The notes beneath the pieces were generated by a model that did not search any database, was not told where the DNA came from, and worked only from the letters and a program-made list of their open reading frames with translations. DNA of 64,000 nucleotides from NCBI RefSeq assembly GCF_022213955.1, contig NZ_JAKNTW010000007.1:62001-126000 (forward strand), read 5' to 3'. This DNA is from Dolomitihabitans soli (lineage in GTDB: Bacteria > Actinomycetota > Actinomycetes > Streptosporangiales > Streptosporangiaceae). Within the stretch, counting starts at the first letter, position 1, and the number at the start of each line of letters is the position of its first letter. Positions 8,964 to 16,547 of this stretch are shown piece after piece. A program made the translations under genes and the position numbers.

Positions 8964-9181
8964 CGAGCCTCCTGGTGCCGGGCCCCTTCGAGGGCTGGAC
9001 GCGGGGTCAGTTTTGCCTGTTCTCCCCTCCTTCGCCAACCCCTCGTTTGAGGGGGTCATTCCTCGACGATCAGCCGCAAGCGGGGAATGGAGCGCGGTTC
9101 CGGTGTCCACGAGGCTCGGAAGGACCGTCTGGACGAAACGAGCTGGACGAAAACGAGCTGGACGAATTGAGGGAGAACGTC
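8964..9181. promoter_or_regulatory. Divergent control region with dyad and short tandem repeats
   Basis: The region lies between the LuxR regulator and the FAD enzyme. It holds a perfect 6-bp dyad CCCCTC-GTTT-GAGGGG at 9039-9054, placed centrally as a regulator site would be. Nearer the FAD gene are three tandem copies of a CTGGACGAA-type 14-15-bp unit (9129-9171), ending just before the GAGGGAG ribosome site. Function is inferred from position only. Confidence 0.4.
9129..9171 (+). repeat. Three tandem 14-15-bp units ahead of the FAD gene
   Basis: Units at 9129-9142, 9143-9157 and 9158-9171 all begin CTGGACGAA and end with a GAG-type trinucleotide; the third has drifted at its end. They sit in the probable 5' leader immediately before the ribosome-binding site. 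They may be slippage products, or a reiterated protein- or RNA-binding element. Confidence 0.6.
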
Positions 9182-10618
9182 ATGCGTATCGCGATCGTCG
9201 GAGCCGGCGCCGCTGCGGTCGGCCTGCTGGACGCGCTGGCCGTCAGCGAGGCGGAGGCGGGGGAGGTCACCGTGTTCGAGCCGTCCGTGCACCTGTGGCG
9301 GGGACGCCCGTACGGGCCGGACCTGGACAGCGTGCTGGTCAACTCCCCGCCCGCCATCATGTCGATCCGCCACTTGGACTTCGGGCACTACGCCTCCTGG
9401 CTGCGCCCGGAGCGTGCCGCCGCCCACCTGGACGACCTGCTGGGACAGCCGCTGGTGCCGCGCGCGGTCTACGGCGAGTACCTGGCCGACACCGCCGAGG
9501 CCGCGCTGGCCGGGCTGCGGGAGCGAGGGTGGCGGACCCGGGTCGTCGCCGACCGGGTCGTCGCGGTGGCCCGCTCCGGTGGCGGCCCCCGGCTGGCGCT
9601 GCGCACCGAGGACGGGCACGATCATCAGGCCGACCAGGTGGTGATGTGCGTGGGCGGGGGAACGCCCCAGGACCTCTACGGCCTGGACGGCACCCCCGGG
9701 TTCGTAGGTGATCCGTATCCGCTGGCGTACGCGCTCGACCAGGTCTCGAGCGAGGCCGACGTCGCGGTGATCGGCAGCGGGCTGACGGCCGTCGACGTGG
9801 TCGTGTCGCTCGCCGCGCGCGGCCATGCCGGGCGGATCGCCCTGGTGTCCCGGAGCGGCACGCTGCCCCACGTCTGGCAGCGCCCCCTCGGCCGCCGGTG
9901 GCGGCATCTGACCGCTGACCGGGTGGAGGCGCTGTGTCGCGAGCACGGCGTCGTCACCCTCGACGACCTCGCCGGGCTGCTCCGCGCCGAACTGGCGGAG
10001 ACGGGCGAGGACTTCGCGCGCTTCACGGCGGAACTGCTGGCGGCGAGGTCTGAGCAGCCCGTAGCGCGGTTGCGGCGGCAACTGGCCGCCGTCGACGACC
10101 CCGCGATCGGACGGCGTGCGCTGCAGGAGAGCGCGCACGCCGTCGGCCCGTACGCGTGGCGGCTGCTGCCCGAGCCCGACCGCGAACGGCTGCGCCGGCA
10201 CTTCCGACTGGCCACCAGCGTGGTTTCGCCGATGGTGCCGGTGAACGCCGCCTCCCTGCTGCGGCTGTTCGACTCCGGGCAGCTCACCATGGTCGCGGGC
10301 GTACGCAAGATCGAGGCGGTGGAGGGAGGGTTCCAGGTGCGGGGCGACGCCGGCGACCTGAACGCGGACGTCGTCGTCAACGCCGTGAACCCGCCGCCCC
10401 AGGCCGTGCCCCGCGCGGCCGAGCCGCTGGTCGCGTCCCTCCTCGCCGACGGGCTGGCGTCGCTGCACCCGGCGGGCGGGCTGGTCCCCGCCGACCCGCG
10501 CCTGCACGTGCTGGGAGACCTGGCCGGCGGCGGCCCGTTCATCACCTCAAGCATCCCCGGCGTCGCCGGGCAGGCCGCCCGTACCGCCGGCGGACTGCTG
10601 GCCACACAGACCGGCTGA
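9182..10618 (+). CDS. FAD/NAD(P)-binding oxidoreductase-like protein
   Basis: 478 residues opening with a dinucleotide-binding motif IAIVGAGAAAVGLL (GxGxxxxG, residues 7-14). A second nucleotide motif, VAVIGSGLTAVDVVVSLAARG, lies near 195, and a GG-type motif VMCVGGG between them. This is the arrangement of Pfam NAD_binding_9 / flavin-containing monooxygenase-like enzymes. The substrate is not evident. The ATG at 9182 is preferred over longer in-frame starts because the conserved FAD motif begins at once and GAGGGAG lies just upstream. It is probably controlled by the divergent LuxR regulator. Confidence 0.82.
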   Translation: MRIAIVGAGAAAVGLLDALAVSEAEAGEVTVFEPSVHLWRGRPYGPDLDSVLVNSPPAIMSIRHLDFGHYASWLRPERAAAHLDDLLGQPLVPRAVYGEYLADTAEAALAGLRERGWRTRVVADRVVAVARSGGGPRLALRTEDGHDHQADQVVMCVGGGTPQDLYGLDGTPGFVGDPYPLAYALDQVSSEADVAVIGSGLTAVDVVVSLAARGHAGRIALVSRSGTLPHVWQRPLGRRWRHLTADRVEALCREHGVVTLDDLAGLLRAELAETGEDFARFTAELLAARSEQPVARLRRQLAAVDDPAIGRRALQESAHAVGPYAWRLLPEPDRERLRRHFRLATSVVSPMVPVNAASLLRLFDSGQLTMVAGVRKIEAVEGGFQVRGDAGDLNADVVVNAVNPPPQAVPRAAEPLVASLLADGLASLHPAGGLVPADPRLHVLGDLAGGGPFITSSIPGVAGQAARTAGGLLATQTG

Positions 10619-10773
10619 TCAGGCGCGGGTGGGGCGCGTCGTGGGGGCCGCGGCTTGGGGGGCATCGTCGTCCAAGGTGCCGGCGGTCCTGATGGTGGGC
10701 ACGGCGGCCGCCCTGGTGCTCGCCCCGCTGGTCAGCCCGCGCGTGTGGCACGGCTGCGGCCGGATCACCGCGG

Positions 10774-11574
10774 CTAGGACCCCGTCGGCGGGGGACCGTT
10801 CTCCGCCTGGCGGCCGTCCACGAACGCCGCCACGCCGTCGAGGACCCGCTGCAACCCGAACTCGAACGAGCGCGCCGGGTCGGAGGCGGCGCCGAACTCG
10901 CTCCCCGCGGCGCTGCCGACCCTGGCCGCGAGCGGATGGCGGTCGGTGTCGAAGACCTTCTCCAGCAGCGGCGCGTAGGCGCTCCACCACTGCTCATCGC
11001 TCACGCCCGTACGCTGCTCGGCCTGCGCGGCGGCCACCGCGCCGCGCACGGCACCGTGAACGTAGTCGAGGACGAGGCTGATCAGCAGGTCCATCTCGAC
11101 GTCCGTCACGCCGATGCCCGCCACGGCGCGCAACTCGTAGTCGTACTTGGCGACGAGGTTGGGCCCGAGCACCGGGCGCGTCGTGGCGACCTGAAGCAAC
11201 CAGGGGTGGCGCAGGTACATCGCCCAGTTCTCGCGGGCGACGACCTCAAGCCGGCCTCGCCAGCCGCCGGGGACGTCTCCCGGCATGGCGGGCTCGCCGT
11301 ACACCGTGTCGAGCATGACGTCGATGAGCTCGGCCTTGGAGGGCACGTAGGTGTAGAGCGACATGGCGGTGACGCCGAGCACCTCGGCCACGCGGCGCAT
11401 CGACAGCGCCGTCAGCCCTTCCGCGTCGGCCAGGTCGATCGCCGCACGGGCGATCCGCTCGACCGTCAGGCGCGGTTTGGGTCCCCGTTTCGGCCGTTCC
11501 TGAAGCCCCCACAGCAGCTCGATGCTGCGCGCCGGGTCCCCGCTGCCGCTGTACTCCGTCGTCACCGTGACCAT
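10774..11574 (-). CDS. TetR-family regulator (TetR_C_11 type)
   Basis: 266 residues. The TetR helix-turn-helix covers about 33-85 (LTVERIARAAIDLADAEGLTALSMRRVAEVLGVTAMSLYTYVPSKAELID). An all-helical ligand domain follows, with 'WRGRLEVVARENWAMYLRHPWLL' as in tetracycline-repressor-like C-terminal domains. The N-terminal 30 residues are an unstructured extension. It is convergent with the FAD enzyme (155-bp gap) and has no divergent partner within 480 bp, so its target is not obvious and it may act at a distance or on itself. Confidence 0.85.
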   Translation of the reverse strand: MVTVTTEYSGSGDPARSIELLWGLQERPKRGPKPRLTVERIARAAIDLADAEGLTALSMRRVAEVLGVTAMSLYTYVPSKAELIDVMLDTVYGEPAMPGDVPGGWRGRLEVVARENWAMYLRHPWLLQVATTRPVLGPNLVAKYDYELRAVAGIGVTDVEMDLLISLVLDYVHGAVRGAVAAAQAEQRTGVSDEQWWSAYAPLLEKVFDTDRHPLAARVGSAAGSEFGAASDPARSFEFGLQRVLDGVAAFVDGRQAENGPPPTGS

Positions 11575-12060
11575 TCTTCTCTGCTGGAGATCGGTCGTGC
11601 CATCCTCCCAACGGTAGGAAGCGGCCGGGTCACTGCCGCTGATCTAGAGCATGTTGCGTCCATCTCAGGAAGCCCGGAGAGCCGCTCCACCTGCGAGGCG
11701 TCATCTTGTGAATCCGAAGCCTCCAGCCCACCCAAAGATCCGAACTCCGGACAGGCCCTGGCGGGAGCACATGGATGGCCGCGTCCAAGAGTGATCAGTA
11801 GCCGTCTGTGTGGTGGCTACTGTTCGTGTTCCTGGGCCTGATATTCAATGCCCCGCGAAAGACGCTCGGCCGGGTGTCCCAGCCGAGCGTCTCGCTATCT
11901 TCTCTTCACCAGTAGGTGATCACTGTGGTGCGACGACGCCAGAGGTGGGCGGGGGCTCATCCAGGGGGCCGTGCCTCTGACCTGTGGTGCGTCAGAGAGT
12001 TTCACCGGTCACCTGCCGGGCGGGCTCTCCGCCCTCTTGCGCTTCCGGCGTGGCCGGTGG
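11575..12060. other. Gene-poor region with two hairpins
   Basis: 486 bp between two leftward genes (the TetR regulator and the lectin). No credible protein gene was found. It holds a 7-bp stem AGTAGCC/GGCTACT (11797-11803 with 11815-11821) and a stronger 11-bp stem at 11860-11892 described separately. The order hairpin, terminator-like hairpin, pyrimidine-rich tail would fit the end of a small rightward transcript, but no promoter was identified. Confidence 0.35.
11860..11892 (+). terminator. Strong hairpin with pyrimidine-rich tail
   Basis: Perfect 11-bp arms AGACGCTCGGC (11860-11870) and GCCGAGCGTCT (11882-11892) enclose an inner GGG-TGT-CCC helix. The tail on the plus strand is rich in T and C (CTATCTTCTCTTC), so it looks like an intrinsic terminator for rightward transcription, although no rightward gene precedes it. 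It could also end the leftward lectin transcript. Confidence 0.55.
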
Positions 12061-12594
12061 TCAGGACAGCGTGTCCTTGACCTTGATCTGGGCGTCGTCG
12101 ATCACAAATGTCTGGTTGGCGTGGTTGGTCACGCACTGCCACAGGTGGATCTTGCTCCCGTTGGCGCGGGAGTTGGTGGCGTCCAGGCACACGGGATTGG
12201 CGGAGGCGAGGGTGTCCTTGACGATGATCGCGCCCCCCTTGACGACCCAGAGCTGGTTGGTGTGGTTGTTCACGCACTGCCACAGGTGGACTCGCGAGCC
12301 GTTGACGCGGGAGTTGGTGGCGTCCAGGCACACCTCCCGGCCGGTGCCGATCGTGTCTTCGACCTTGATATGGCCGCCGTCGACCACCAGCCTCTGGTTG
12401 GTGTGGTTGGCCACGCACTGCCACAGGTGGATCTGACTCCCGTTGGCGCGGGAGTTGGTGGCGTCGACGCACACCGGGGGCCCGGCGAGAGCGGTTCGGG
12501 AAGCGGGCGCGGAGGCCGCGGCGGGCAGGGCGGTGACCGTGCTCACGGCGACGATGGCGACGGCGCCGGCCAGCAGATGGCGAGCAAGCAACAT
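12061..12594 (-). CDS. Secreted ricin-type beta-trefoil lectin-domain protein
   Basis: 177 residues: a signal peptide (to about residue 28, cleavage near ALPAAASA) followed by almost nothing but three 47-residue repeats. Each begins VC(V/L)DATNSR and contains HLWQCVxNH(T/A)NQ. Three such subdomains make one complete beta-trefoil, so this is a minimal exported ricin_B_lectin. The usual QxW signature is intact only in repeat 2 (NQLW); repeats 1 and 3 read NQRL and NQTF, so sugar binding may be restricted to one site. The near-identity of the repeats implies recent internal duplication or gene conversion. An AGGAG site precedes the ATG. Confidence 0.85.
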   Translation of the reverse strand: MLLARHLLAGAVAIVAVSTVTALPAAASAPASRTALAGPPVCVDATNSRANGSQIHLWQCVANHTNQRLVVDGGHIKVEDTIGTGREVCLDATNSRVNGSRVHLWQCVNNHTNQLWVVKGGAIIVKDTLASANPVCLDATNSRANGSKIHLWQCVTNHANQTFVIDDAQIKVKDTLS

Positions 12595-12813
12595 GGTGTC
12601 TCCTGGGGGGGATTGATCAGAGCCAGAACACCATCTCGTAACGGAGAGTCATCTCACTATTACTTTCTGTTTACATTCAGCTGTCCCCGGGCGGGGCGGG
12701 AGAAGAGCCGAGATGCGGACGGTGAGCAAGGGGTGTCTCTTCCCGGTGCTGGGGGTGGGGACCGACGGGCGTCGTTAACATCGGGTTCTCAGCGGGTTCC
12801 GTACGTTCGGCCC

Positions 12814-14499
12814 ATGAGAAAGTCCCTCGCGATACTCGCGGCGATGCTGCCGATCGTGGCCGCCTGCACCGCCGCCCCCGGCGGCCCGCGGCGCGGACCG
12901 GTCGCGTCCGGCGCCGCGGTGCGATGCGACCAACTGCTGGACGAGGCGTTCAGCGCATGGGCGAAGGCCGGATTCAGCGGCTCGATCGCCATCTCGACCG
13001 GTGGCACGTTCGACTGTCTCGCCGGTTACGGATCGGCGGACGACGCCACGGGCGCACCGAACACGGCGGACACCGTCTTCGACATCGGGTCCGTCACCAA
13101 GGCCTTCACCGCAGCCGCCGTTCTCGATCTCGCCGACGCCGGAAGGCTCTCGCTCGACGATCGAGCGGGCGAGATCCTCCCAGCGCTCCGCGGCGCGGCG
13201 GCCAAGGCGACGATCGAACAACTCCTGCTGCACACGAGCGGCATCAACGGATCGCATGGCGATGACTACCGGCCACTCGGCCGTGACGCCGCCATAGCGG
13301 CGATCAGCGGGCTCGAACCGGCCTTCGAACCGGGCTCCACCCACCTGTATTCGAACGCCGGATACACCCTGCTGGCGCTCATCGTCGAGAAGGTGTCCGG
13401 CACGAGTTACCGGGACCACATGGCAGCGAAGATCCTGCCGCTTCCCGGCGGCCACACCGCGGGAGGATTCTGGAACGGTGAGCCCGCCGCGCCCGGCTCC
13501 CGCGCCGTCGGCTACCACGACGACGGAAGGACGGGCAGACGGGGCGACTTCCCCGGACCCCACTGGGGTATCGACGGCAACGGCGGGCTCGCCATGACGG
13601 CCAGGGACCTGGCGTCCTGGACACACCTTCTGTTCACCGGAGAGCTGGTGTCACCGAAATCGGTCAAGGCCGTCACCGGCCCCGGATTTCCCCTGGGCGA
13701 CGGCCGGTCGGAGACGGCGGGCTGGGTGGCGTTCGACGACTCGGTCTACGGGAAACCGTTTCTCACGACCGCGGGCGGCGGCGGAGACGTCGGCCACAAC
13801 GCCGTCGTCGTGTGGGTCCCCGAGCAGCGGCAGGTGATCGTGATCATGTCCAACAGGCCCAAGGTGACGGCGGAGGAGCTACTGAAGGCGGTGGGTCCTT
13901 CGCTCGTCGCCGGCGACCCGTTGCCGACCCCCGCGGCCCCCGCCCGCGGCGCCGACCCGGCCGCTATCGTCGGAACGTACAAGCCTGACGAGGGAGGCTC
14001 GTTCGAGGTGACCGCCACCGGAAACCGGCTAGCGATCTCCGCCAGCGGCGCCGACGCCGTGGGGGCCCTGTTCCCGCCACGCGGCGCCGTCCGGCCCGGT
14101 GACCTCCGCGACCACGAGAGGCGCGTGCTGACACTCCTCTCCGGGCAGTCCCAGGAGGGCCGTAAGGAGCGAGACGCGCTGGAGTCGGCGTTCGGGCAGA
14201 TCAGCGGCGTGGCACTCGCCGGCACCGTGATCAGCCACGGAGAGCCGCGCACCTACGTCACCGTCGCCACCGGCAAACGATCGATCACCGGGTGGTATTC
14301 GGTGAACGCGGCGGGCGGCGTCAACGCGGTGGAGATCCCCGCGAAGGGTCCGGCGCTGCCGTTCGTGCCGGCCGGTGACGACCGTTACCGGCCGGACGAC
14401 CCCACCGGCACCGGACCCGAGGTGACCGTGGCGTTCGATGCCGGCCGCATGACCATCTCCGGGCCGGGAGGGACGACCGTGGCCCGGTCGGCCGGCTGA
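12814..14499 (+). CDS. Beta-lactamase-fold serine hydrolase lipoprotein
   Basis: 561 residues. A lipobox IVAAC puts the lipidated cysteine at residue 18. The class C beta-lactamase/esterase (Pfam Beta-lactamase) domain follows, with catalytic SVTK (Ser93, Lys96), YSN (Tyr179-Asn181) and a glycine-rich third motif near GGGGDVGHN in place of KTG. The C-terminal 170 residues are a beta-rich extra domain. Such proteins are typically DD-peptidases, esterases or D-amino-acid hydrolases rather than resistance enzymes. The response regulator gene starts 12 bp later, so the enzyme and the two-component system are probably one transcript. Confidence 0.85.
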   Translation: MRKSLAILAAMLPIVAACTAAPGGPRRGPVASGAAVRCDQLLDEAFSAWAKAGFSGSIAISTGGTFDCLAGYGSADDATGAPNTADTVFDIGSVTKAFTAAAVLDLADAGRLSLDDRAGEILPALRGAAAKATIEQLLLHTSGINGSHGDDYRPLGRDAAIAAISGLEPAFEPGSTHLYSNAGYTLLALIVEKVSGTSYRDHMAAKILPLPGGHTAGGFWNGEPAAPGSRAVGYHDDGRTGRRGDFPGPHWGIDGNGGLAMTARDLASWTHLLFTGELVSPKSVKAVTGPGFPLGDGRSETAGWVAFDDSVYGKPFLTTAGGGGDVGHNAVVVWVPEQRQVIVIMSNRPKVTAEELLKAVGPSLVAGDPLPTPAAPARGADPAAIVGTYKPDEGGSFEVTATGNRLAISASGADAVGALFPPRGAVRPGDLRDHERRVLTLLSGQSQEGRKERDALESAFGQISGVALAGTVISHGEPRTYVTVATGKRSITGWYSVNAAGGVNAVEIPAKGPALPFVPAGDDRYRPDDPTGTGPEVTVAFDAGRMTISGPGGTTVARSAG

Positions 14500-14511
14500 C
14501 CGGCTCCCGCC

Positions 14512-15183
14512 ATGCGCATCCTGCTGATCGAGGATGACCCCGACCTGTCGGAGGTCGTCGCCCTCGGGCTCCGCAACGAGTCGTACGCGGTCGACCTGGC
14601 CGCCACCTACGCCGACGCCGAGGAGTTGCTCCGGATGACCGCCTACGACGTCGTGTGTTTCGACCTGGGCCTGCCGGACGGCGACGGGCTCGACCTCGTT
14701 CGCCGGGTCGCGCAGGATCCGGACCTCCGCCGGCCCCGGCGCTCGCTCGTGCTGACCGCCCGCGACGCCGTGGCCGATCGGGTCGCCGGGCTCGACGCCG
14801 GCGCCGACGACTATCTCGTCAAGCCGTTCCACTTCGCCGAACTCGTCGCCCGACTGCGGGCGCTCGGGCGCAGAGGTGACGATCACGGATCGACGCTGCG
14901 GGTCGGCGAACTGACACTCGACCTCGCCGCGCACCGGGCCTGCCGGGCGGGCACCGAACTCGATCTCACCCCGCGCGAGTTCTCACTGCTGCGTTACTTC
15001 ATGCACCACCCCGGCGAGGTGCTGTCGGCCGAGGATCTCCTCGAACACGTGTGGGACGCCCACGCCAACCCCTTCACCTCGTCGGTCCGGGTGATCCTCA
15101 GCCGGCTGAGGAGAAAACTCGGTGATCCGCCGCCCATCGTCACGATCAACAACGTCGGCTACCAGCTGAAGGTCAGATCGTGA
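14512..15183 (+). CDS. OmpR/PhoB-family response regulator
   Basis: 223 residues. The receiver domain has acidic pocket EDD (7-9), phosphoacceptor Asp51 (VCFDLGLPDGDG) and conserved Lys in LVKPFHF. The C-terminal winged helix (LTPREFSLLRYFMHHPGEVLSAEDLLEHVW) is of OmpR type. It overlaps the kinase gene by 4 bp and follows the beta-lactamase-fold gene closely. It probably controls cell-wall-related genes including this operon (inference). Confidence 0.93.
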   Translation: MRILLIEDDPDLSEVVALGLRNESYAVDLAATYADAEELLRMTAYDVVCFDLGLPDGDGLDLVRRVAQDPDLRRPRRSLVLTARDAVADRVAGLDAGADDYLVKPFHFAELVARLRALGRRGDDHGSTLRVGELTLDLAAHRACRAGTELDLTPREFSLLRYFMHHPGEVLSAEDLLEHVWDAHANPFTSSVRVILSRLRRKLGDPPPIVTINNVGYQLKVRS

Positions 15184-16238
15184 AGAGCGCCTGGCGGTCC
15201 CTGCGGGTACGGCTCGCCCTACTCGGATTCCTCGCGATCTACGTGCCGGCTCTCCTGCTGTTCGGCGTGATCCTGGTGACCGACATCGAGGTCGCGACGG
15301 AGGTGCGGGACGACGTCGAGTACGTCCGGGAGACGACGTTCCACCGGTCTTTCTGGGTCACCTGGACCGTCCTCGCGCTCGCCCCGGCCGCCGCCGTCCT
15401 GGCCTGGTGGTGGGCAGGGCGGGCGGTGCGCCCGCTCGACCGGGTGCGAGCGGTCGCCGAGGAGATCGAGGGCAGCGACCTCAGCCGGCGGATCGGGCTC
15501 CATCACGGCACGATCGAGATGGTGTCGCTCGCCGCCAGCTTCGACGCGATGCTCGGCCGTCTGGAGCGGGCCGCCGAAACGCAGCGAAGGCTGATCGAGG
15601 AGACCAGCCACGATCTGCGCATACCGCTGTCGGTGCTGGTGACCAATGCCGAGGTGCTGCTCGCCCACCCGGCGCCGACCATCGAGGTCTACCGGCAGGG
15701 ACTGGAACGGTCGAGGGGGGCGGCCGCACGCCTGCAGGCCACCATAGACGCGCTGCTCGCCGACGCCCGCGGTCGGGCCCGGACGATCGACCGGCGACCG
15801 GCCGATCTGGTGGCCATCGTGCGCGAGGTCGTCAAGGAGGCCGGGGTGGCGGCCACGACGAAGGGGATCGGGCTGTCGATCAGCGGGCCGTCGGCCGCCG
15901 TGTGCGCGGTGGACGAGCCCACGGTGAGACGAGCGGTCGCCAACCTCGTCGACAACGCGATCAGATACGCGCCGGCCCGCTCGGCGGTGGAGGTCGACGT
16001 CGAGGTCACGGCGGGCGAGGCGCGGGTCGTCGTGACCGACCACGGCCTCGGCATCCCGGGCGACGAACAGGACCACGTCTTCCAGCGCTTCTGGCGCGGC
16101 CGGCGCGACGTGGACGGCACCGGCCTCGGCCTGCCGATCGCCCGCCAGGTCGCGCTGGCCCACGGCGGCGATCTCACGGTGAGATCGCCGGGGCCCGCCG
16201 GCGACGGCTGCGAGTTCCGCCTCGCCCTGCGCCGCTGA
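15180..16238 (+). CDS. Sensor histidine kinase (HAMP, HisKA, HATPase)
   Basis: 352 residues starting at a GTG that overlaps the regulator's stop. Two membrane segments (about 9-34 and 60-80) bracket only about 25 extracellular residues, so it likely senses within the membrane. A HAMP linker (81-133), the phospho-acceptor His144 in ETSHDLRIPLSVL, and HATPase boxes N (NLVDNAIRYAP), G1 (DHGLGIP) and G2 (GTGLGLPIA) follow. It is the cognate partner of the adjacent OmpR-type regulator. Confidence 0.93.
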   Translation: MKSAWRSLRVRLALLGFLAIYVPALLLFGVILVTDIEVATEVRDDVEYVRETTFHRSFWVTWTVLALAPAAAVLAWWWAGRAVRPLDRVRAVAEEIEGSDLSRRIGLHHGTIEMVSLAASFDAMLGRLERAAETQRRLIEETSHDLRIPLSVLVTNAEVLLAHPAPTIEVYRQGLERSRGAAARLQATIDALLADARGRARTIDRRPADLVAIVREVVKEAGVAATTKGIGLSISGPSAAVCAVDEPTVRRAVANLVDNAIRYAPARSAVEVDVEVTAGEARVVVTDHGLGIPGDEQDHVFQRFWRGRRDVDGTGLGLPIARQVALAHGGDLTVRSPGPAGDGCEFRLALRR

Positions 16239-16304
16239 CGCCTCGCCCACACACCACCGTGGACGCGGCCGGAGCCGCGTGGACGTCATGACGCCGCCAC
16301 GTGG

Positions 16305-16340
16305 ACGCACAAGCCGGCGCGCACGCACAAGCCGGCGCGC
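16305..16340. repeat. 18-bp tandem repeat in a Z-DNA-prone tract
   Basis: Two perfect copies of an 18-bp unit (ACGCACAAGCCGGCGCGC) occupy 16305-16322 and 16323-16340. Two diverged copies starting ACGCAT follow (from 16341 and about 16358). The tract continues as GCGCGCGCATGCGC-like alternating purine/pyrimidine sequence, which favours left-handed DNA under negative supercoiling. Confidence 0.7.
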
Positions 16341-16453
16341 ACGCATGAAGCGCGCGCACGCATCACCCGCCGCGCGCGCGCATGCGCCGCCGCGCGCGCC
16401 CGGCCCGCGCCCGCGGGCGGCCACCACGGCGGCGGCCTCGTCTGTCGCTGAAG

Positions 16454-16480
16454 CCCGCGGCGGCTCCTGGCCGCCGCGGG
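16454..16480. terminator. Candidate bidirectional terminator
   Basis: Perfect 11-bp stem CCCGCGGCGGC / GCCGCCGCGGG with a 5-base loop TCCTG, placed between the convergent kinase and exporter genes. There is no T-tract on either side, but stem strength and position fit a high-GC terminator serving both strands. Confidence 0.6.
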
Positions 16481-16547
16481 GTACCGCACCGCCGAGCCCT
16501 TGCGGCCGGGACGTCTCCCGACCGCACCGGCCGACCGCATCGGCCGG

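Larger units (their letters stand above)
16239..16547. other. Intergenic GC-alternating stretch between convergent genes
   Basis: 309 bp between the convergent histidine kinase and ABC exporter genes. From 16305 to about 16410 it is dominated by alternating C/G and CA/TG dinucleotides built on an 18-bp repeat, and at 16454-16480 it carries a perfect hairpin. No protein gene is credible here: open frames exist only because stop codons are rare in such DNA. Confidence 0.6.

Noticed and set aside
10629-10773. Short hydrophobic plus-strand frame (KVPAVLMVGTAAALVLAPLV)
   Set aside because: It looks membrane-like but runs into the antisense of the TetR gene, with no ribosome site and no recognisable family.
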